The notes under the pieces are model-generated. The model was not told the DNA's origin, ran no database searches, and saw nothing but the letters and a program-made list of their open reading frames with translations. The position numbers were made by a program, and so were the translations under genes. A stretch of DNA of 64,000 nucleotides from Eimeria necatrix (taxonomy: Eukaryota; Apicomplexa; Conoidasida; Eucoccidiorida; Eimeriidae), in the NCBI RefSeq assembly GCF_000499385.1, contig NW_013652627.1, positions 1 through 64,000 on the forward strand, given 5' to 3'. Of the stretch, positions 58,150 through 64,000 are shown in pieces. Position 1 is the stretch's first letter, and each line of letters begins with the position of its first letter.

Positions 58150-58440
58150 GCTGCAGACTAGCTAGCCATCTAGAGAGCGAGCTAGCTGTGTATTGCTGTG
58201 GCGCAGCTAGCCGCTTGGCTGGCTAGCTACCCAGAAACAACGCACGCAGCGCGGCTTTGGGCCCGTAGCGTTTCATCGCTCCAGCTGATGTGCGGCTTGC
58301 TCCTTGTCGATCTGGCTAGCTAGCTGGCTGGCGAGATCGCTGCCGGCCTGGCCAGTGGCTTGCTGGTTAGCTAGACATCTTTCGGGCTAGCTATGGACCA
58401 GCGAGCTTTAAGCTTGTTGTCCAGCTAGCCAATTGTAGCG
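58150..58440. repeat. GCTAGC-rich intergenic spacer
   Basis: Clustered GCTAGC and CTAGCTGG units between the transporter (+) and the next minus-strand gene, where the two genes converge. Confidence 0.75.
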
Positions 58441-58651
58441 CAACTCGGACATCTAGCATCCATCCCTACAAAAAGGTCCCCAGAAGGTGCAGCAGCGCCA
58501 GCCTTTGCGGCAGCAGGAGAAGCTGCTGCCGCTGCTGCCATCCGCCGGCAGTGCAGCCGAAGGGTCGAATGCAGCAGCAGCGAGGGCAGAAGACACAAAG
58601 CACAGCAGAAGCTTGCAGCAAACAGCATGCACAGCGGCTGCTGCGCGGCTG

Positions 58652-60545
58652 CTAGTCGCCAACGGCGCTGCAGTCGATGAACTCTGTCCGGTCGCCGCAG
58701 CAGAGGCTGCTGCCGCTGTTGCACCTCACTGGGGAGTGTCCAGTGAGCAGCTCAATTGCTGCTGAGGGGGGCCCCTCGTAAGCAGCAGGGGGCCCCTGAG
58801 AGCCACAAGGAGGGTCCCCGCAGGCGCTGTGGCTCCAGGGGTTGTCCACTCCATCTGCCGCTTTTGCTGGAGTCTCGTCTGAATCCCACCACTTCAACAG
58901 CTGTTGCTGCTGTTGCTGCTCCTGGTGCTGCTGCCCGGTGCCGCCGCTGCGCAGCCCATAAAGCAGCAAGTCCAAGAGGTAGGGCCCGTCTTTGTTCGTG
59001 TAGATGTAGTCGGCGCCGTCTCTGAGACCCGAAAGACTGGCAAGGGCTTTAGTGCCTTCCTGCGGCTCCTGCGGCTGCTGCGGCTCCCCCGCAGCAGCAG
59101 CTGCAGCAGGAGGCCGCAGCAGCTGGAGGTATCCAAACAGTGCCTCTGGCCCCCGCGCACGCTTCACCGTGGACAGGTGGTGGCTCAGCAGCGAGACAAA
59201 CAGTGCCTGGTCGCTGGCCGGCAACTTGCCGCTGCTCTGCTGCTGCTGCTGCTGTTGCTGTGGGTAATACACATCGACGAGGTCTAGAAGGGACAGCAAA
59301 GCCCTCATCAGCAGCCACTGCAGCAAGCGGAGGCAGCCCTCCCGCAGCGCTGCTGCAGCAGGAAGGCAGTCTAGAGGCAACAGCTCGCAGAGACGCTGTA
59401 GCAGCAACAAAAACAAAGGCATTAGCTAGCTCCTGCTAGTGTCTGTTTGCGGCAGCAGCAGCAACAACAACAGCAACAGCAGAAGCAGCAGCGACCAGCA
59501 TGAGCACAGTCATTTCTGCAACGGGCTGGGACTGCAGCCGTGTTTCTCGAAGCCGCGAGAAAAACAAGCAGCAGCAGCAGCTGCAGTTACTGTTGCGACG
59601 CACCAGCAGCACTTCACGGGCCTGTCTTTCCTTTTGCTGCTTCAAGGTCTCGACCTCTCCGGTGGCTCTGCGCCTCTCCGCTGCCTGCAGCAACAGCCGC
59701 TCAGCAGCAAGCTCTGCTGCAGCGCGAGCCTCAGCAAACCCGAACAAGGCAACTGAGGCCTCTGCCCTCTCAACGCCTCCATCCACCTGCACAAGTGCCC
59801 TCCAGACCCCGCTTTCTGGTGCTGCAGCTGCTGAAGCTGGCCTGCTGCTGCTGCTGCTGCTGCGGATGGGAGTGGCTGTGCCGCATGCAGTGGGGGCAGC
59901 CCCTGGTTCTTCCTTTGTCTCTTCAGCAGCAACATCAGGGGGAGTAGAGGGACAGAAGAAAACGAGGGCCCCTGTTGAGGGGCTTAGAGTCTGCACTGCG
60001 CCAATCTCCCCCCAGCGGCGGGCGCTTGCCCACTCAGCGCAGTTGCTGCTGCTGCTGCTGCTGACAGCCGCAGGCACTCTGCAGTTTCTGCTAAGAGAAG
60101 CATTCAAGCTCCTCTCTGCAGTCACAAAGAGGTCCGCCTGCGCTGGAAGAGCTGGGAAATCTTTCAGTATTCGCAAGGGGTCCCCAAGGGCCTTTGGGGG
60201 CTCCGACGACGCTTGGGGCCCCACCTCTTCTGCTGTTTGTGGGGTGTTGGGGCCTGTTGAGTTGATAGACAGAGGCGGAGAAGACGGCAGGGGGTGGCCT
60301 GCCTTCCGCTCATCCTGCGGCTGCTGTGGGCGACTTCCTGGCTGCTGCGCGGTTGAGGCAGGGGGAGATGGGCGACCCACGGGATGATTGTTCTTGTGCT
60401 TAGAGGCTTTTTTAGGTGCAACAGAAGACACGGATAGACGACAGGGGTCCGCCGTTGGTTTTTCAGGCGCCCCAGCGGGGTCTGGTGTGTCACTGGCCGC
60501 CGCCCGCGAGCGGCCAAACGCGAACCACCTGTGTCCATTCTTCAT
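58652..60545 (-). CDS. unrecognised protein, two exons (561 aa as modelled)
   Basis: Exon 1 is 60545-59604 and exon 2 59395-58652, joined in phase 0 as KERQAREVLL|RLCELLPLDC. The start MKNGHRWFAFGRSRAAA is the first Met of an open frame. The N-terminal half is Pro/Ser-rich and probably disordered; a helical segment (FAEARAAAELAAERLLLQAA) runs up to the junction. Exon 2 encodes leucine-rich amphipathic helices (RALLSLLDLVDVYYP), a Gln run, and ordered stretches (DQALFVSLLSHHLSTVKRA, DYIYTNKDGPYLLDLLLYGL). The C-terminal 70 residues read like low-complexity sequence, so an intron before the stop is possible. I do not recognise the family. Its neighbour at 61.2-63.2 kb lies on the same strand upstream. 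Confidence 0.5.
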
Positions 60546-61192
60546 CGTTTTCCGTCAGTAGAACTCAAAACAATGACACAAAACTTTATTACAGTATGAC
60601 AAACTAGACTAAAAACGACAAAAATGGAAACTAAGAGCAACTCGTGACCCGAGGCGGCTGCGGGCCGCCAGGGTGGTCCAGCCACCAGTGGTGCTACTGC
60701 AACGCCTGCGGGCAAACATGCGGCTCTACTGCGTGGCTGTGAAGGGAACTCTGTAAACCAACTAAACCTTATAATGTTAAAGAGTAATTTGTTGGCCTTT
60801 TCGCGGCGTTTCCGCTGAAAAGGCCCCACCAGCGGCGCAGGTGACCCTGGTCACCTGCTCAGGTGATGGGCGTTGCCACCCGCGCAGGCGCCGCTTGCCG
60901 CCCACGCCCCAAGGCAGTCACCAGAAACCTCAGCACCGTTTTAACAGCTCCGCTGAACAAACGTGCGGCCTTTGTCGGGAGTACGTACGCTTTGCAGGGG
61001 GTGAATCCAACAAGATGCAAAATGTAGGAGCTGCTCCTATTTGTCGGTGCTGCTGCCGCTCGTACAGCTGCAAAGCAGTTGCAGGAGAAACGCACAGCAT
61101 GAATGGCTTGCTCAGGTCATCCCGCTACAGCCAGCAACTGCCGCCCTCCAGCAGCAGCAGCAGCAGCTGGTGCTGCTGCTGTGGCTACGGAG
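60546..61192. other. intergenic region with a 22-bp inverted repeat
   Basis: Largely non-repetitive. GCAGGTGACC (60837-60846), a CT spacer, and the exact complement GGTCACCTGC (60849-60858) form a 22-bp dyad. A GTACGTAC site lies at 60981-60988. This should hold the promoter of the 58.7-60.5 kb gene and the 3' UTR of the next one. Confidence 0.55.
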
Positions 61193-63231
61193 TTACCAGC
61201 CACTCTCTGCTGGAAGCCACACGCTGTCGTACACCACTTGACTGGGAACAATATCCCTGCCTCCGGCCGCCGCAGCCGCTGCGGCAGCAGCAGCTGCTGC
61301 TGCTCCCCTTCTCCGGGGTTTGCGCGCCTTCTGCTGCTGCTGCGAGGGCTTCGAGTGCCACAGCTGCTGCGCTGACGTAACGGCAGCTGCAACGCGGTCA
61401 GCAGCAGCTAGCCCGCTTGCTGCTGCTGCTGCTGCGTCCTGACGTGCTGAAAGAGCCGCTGACGGTTCCCTTCTGCCGTGAGTAATGGTTCCCTGATACA
61501 CCCCTGCAGCAGCAGCAGCAGCAGCAGAAGCACCAACAACAGCAGCATGCACACTCAAGAACAGCAACACCAACCCTCCCCTCTAGCCCGCTTTACTAGG
61601 CAAGCCGCGGCAGCAGCAGCAGCGGCAAGTAGCAGCAAACGCTTACCATCGCAGCAGGGCCCGATGCATTTGCTGCTGCTGTCTCGAGCGCTGCGGCTCA
61701 TGGCCCAGGCGACTCCCGCAGAGGCACAGCAGCCGGCAGCTCCTAGCAGCAGCAGCGGGTTAGCTTCTGCTGCTGCTGCGGCTGCTGCCTCCCCAGCATC
61801 GGCAAATGACCTGAAAGATTCACTTAAGGCATCCAGAAGGCCTTTCAAGAAGGGTCCTTCCTCGAGGGACTGCTGCTGCTGCTGCTGCTGCTGCGTTTGC
61901 TGCTGCTCCAGGAGGGCGGCGCTGTAGGATTCACGGTGCAGCGGCGGCCCAGCCAACCGCATTTGCTCCGTCTTCTCCAGGTATTGCCTTTCGTTATCTA
62001 CCTGAGCGTCCTGCCCTTGCTGCTGCTGCAGGTGCTGCTGCTGCTGCTGCTGTTGCTGTCCCTGCTGCGCCTGGGCGGTGGGTTCTCTGACGGACACCTG
62101 CGCGACCTCCAGTGGGGGCATCCCTTCAGCCCCAAAGTGCAGACAGAGCGCTGCATGCAGCCGCTGCGGCTTCTCAGCACTTTCGTCCCCAGCAACTGCT
62201 GCTGCTGCTGCTGCTGCTGCTGCAAGATCACTGGCTAAGACGGCTTCAGGTAACGCTCGACCCACAGAGGGCCCCCTGCAGCTACCGCTGCGCCTGCAGA
62301 GGGGCCTCAGCCGCGTGCGGCTGTGTGTGTAGCGACGAGCAGCTGCTGTTGCCAAAAGGGATGGCAAGCCCCCTGCAGCAGCAGCACCTGCTGCTGCTGC
62401 TCTTGCCACCTCTGGAGGGAGTTCATGGGCGTGTTGCAGCAGCAGCATTGAGAGAGGAGCTGCTGGCCCTCCTCCAAACAAGAACTGTCTTGGGATATGC
62501 TGAGAAGCAGCATCCGCCAAATCCTGCACAGAATCAAGTAGTTGTGCTGCTGCTGCTGCTGTTGCATCTGGCCGTCCTGCTAGCGTAAAGTAGTAACGGA
62601 AGAAACCTCCACGCTTATGGTGCTGCTGCTGCTGCGCCTGCTGCTGCAGTTGCCGCTGCTGCTGCTTTGAATATACTGGGTTGCCTGCGGGCGCTGACAC
62701 GGCGATGGGAGCACCTGCACATGCACTTTCCTGCTGCTGCTGCTGGTGCTGCTGCTGCTGTTGCTCCATGTGGTGAGCAGCTAGAACGGTATCTAAGGGC
62801 AGCGGGTGGGTGGAGTGTACGTACAGCTGAAGCCGCCAGCCACCATCCTCTGATGAGATCGCTTCAATAGAGGACACCCTGACTTGCTGCCGCTGATGCA
62901 GCCGCTGCCCATTTTCTTGCTGCTGCTGTTGGAGCTGCTGCTGCCTCTGCAAGACAGTAGATGGGGCTAGGGTGGGGCTCGACAGCGACACGTGCTGCTG
63001 CTGCTGCTGCGGGCGCTTGCGCGCTGCTGCTGCAGAGGCCCCAGGGGCCCCTAAAGAGGCAGGAGTTCCTGCCCGTCTGCCCATGGCAGCCGCCCCCAAG
63101 AGGCCTGGGAACCCATGGTGATTTTGCTGGTGCTGCTGGTGCTGCTGGAGTTGCTGTTTCGGCAGGACAAGCAGCAGCAGGGGCAGCAGCAGCACCAACG
63201 CGGCTGTCCCACGAGGGGCTCTGGGCCCCAT
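61193..63231 (-). CDS. unrecognised Gln/Ala-rich membrane or secreted protein (two exons, 631 aa)
   Basis: Exon 1 is 63231-61647 and exon 2 61503-61193; the donor GATG|GTAAGC and the acceptor CTGCAG|GGGTGT agree in phase 1 and the sum is an exact codon multiple. The start MGPRAPRGTAALVLLLPLLL looks like a signal peptide or signal anchor. Between Gln and Ala runs are ordered islands (GGWRLQLYVHSTHPLPLDTV, GGFFRYYFTLAGRP, EKPQRLHAALCLHFGAEGMP). Near the end of exon 1 lies a second hydrophobic stretch (NPLLLLGAAGCCASAGVAWA), and the product ends VYDSVWLPAESGW. I do not recognise the family. The YVHSTHP codons overlap a GTACGTAC site at 62817-62824. Confidence 0.5.
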
Positions 63232-64000
63232 GTCGCGACGCTGTCTTGCAGCAACAGCAGCAGCAGAGGCGACGCCTGGCGTGACAGGGTCTCACGACGT
63301 AGCCACAGAAATCTGTCTTTCTCGTTGCACTTGAGCAAAATAAAAAGAAAATGGAATGCAGAAGAAACTCCAAACCGGCAGCCGCCCCCGTGACGGTAAA
63401 CAACGCCCAGGGCTGGGGGCCCCATTGCTGGGTGCTCGAGGGGCCCTTTGCCTGTGGAGGAACCTCCAGGCATGCTCTCTCTGTATATTCGTTACCTTAT
63501 TTTTCTTATGCAGCTTTGCTTAATTGTAGTTAGCATTTTTGGAGGCGTTCCACATTGGCAAGTCCCCGAGACACTGCAAATGTATGGACCCCACGGTACT
63601 AGTGCCTTTTTGGCCCTTCTCTGCAGCTCCAGCGGCTCCATAAGCCTCTTGCATGCACTGAAGTGCAAGGCCGCGGGCTCAAAAGTTCCTCTGGGGTCTC
63701 CCTGGGGTCCCCCTGGGGTCCCCCTGGGGTCCCCCTAGTGGACAGTGGGGAGCCGTTTTAGGGCTCAGCATTTGCTCCGTACCAGCAGTAGCTGCATAAG
63801 CTTGGATAGCCCGAATCCCTAAGGTCTAAACCCTAAACCCTAGTTGGTAGTCACGTGCTTGCTAACTCGTTTGAAGACGCGGAAGGAGTATTCGTCAGTG
63901 TGTAGCTGTCGCGCAGGTAGAGGCAGCGCAGCAGCGATTATTTATTTCTAGTTCAATTCCGCGGCGAATCTTATGGGGCCACGCGACGCCAAACAGACTA
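63232..64000. other. right-edge region without a supported gene
   Basis: Upstream of the minus-strand gene. Contains a run of GGGGTCCCCCTGG units (63693-63735) and a small CCCTAAA block (63827-63841). A short + strand frame from 63448 has one hydrophobic stretch, but no start context or homology supports it. The region probably holds the promoter of the 61.2-63.2 kb gene. Confidence 0.45.

Noticed and set aside
63448..63738. Short + strand frame with one hydrophobic stretch
   Set aside because: It runs into the GGGGTCCCC repeat and opposes the start region of the better supported minus-strand gene.

Overview
The window looks like nuclear DNA of an apicomplexan coccidian, almost certainly Eimeria (species not resolved). 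Three things point there: very dense CAG/CTG trinucleotide tracts that run through exons and become Gln, Ser, Ala, Leu or Cys runs; large blocks of the telomere-like heptamer TTTAGGG/CCCTAAA sitting inside genes; and alternation of such repeat-rich stretches with quieter ones, as described for Eimeria tenella chromosomes. Genes are split into many short exons with GT-AG introns and a few apparent GC-AG introns. All models were built by hand from splice signals, phase and family motifs; no search was run.

Layout. 1-2.6 kb: a PEX22-like peroxisomal membrane protein gene (+) whose introns are mostly telomere-like repeat. 4.0-13.1 kb: EMC1, the large beta-propeller subunit of the ER membrane protein complex (+), with at least 15 exons. 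14.9-21.4 kb: an ABCG-type half-transporter (+), eight exons, closed model of 1275 aa. 21.4-26.6 kb: a quieter stretch with tandem repeats and no gene I can support. 26.7-30.0 kb: an unrecognised membrane protein (-), five exons. 30.3-33.6 kb: a probable mitochondrial helical-repeat (FASTK/RAP-like) protein (+), partly resolved. 33.6-39.7 kb: a second quiet stretch with two strong foldbacks. 39.7-48.2 kb: an EF-hand PPP-family protein phosphatase (+), eleven exons, 1837 aa. 49.6-53.0 kb: a type II HSP40 (Sis1/DNAJB1-like, -), fourteen exons, 337 aa. 54.8-58.0 kb: a DMT-superfamily transporter (+), 3' end unresolved. 58.7-60.5 kb and 61.2-63.2 kb: two unrecognised proteins (-).

The genes do not form a pathway. 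EMC1, HSP40 and the phosphatase are housekeeping or signalling functions; the two transporters and three unknown proteins complete the set. What ties the window together is its repeat biology: telomere-like heptamers used as intron sequence, often beginning right at the splice donor and in several introns arranged as complementary arms; CAG tracts expanding protein linkers; and further families built on GCTAGC, GGGGCCCC and GTACGTAC.
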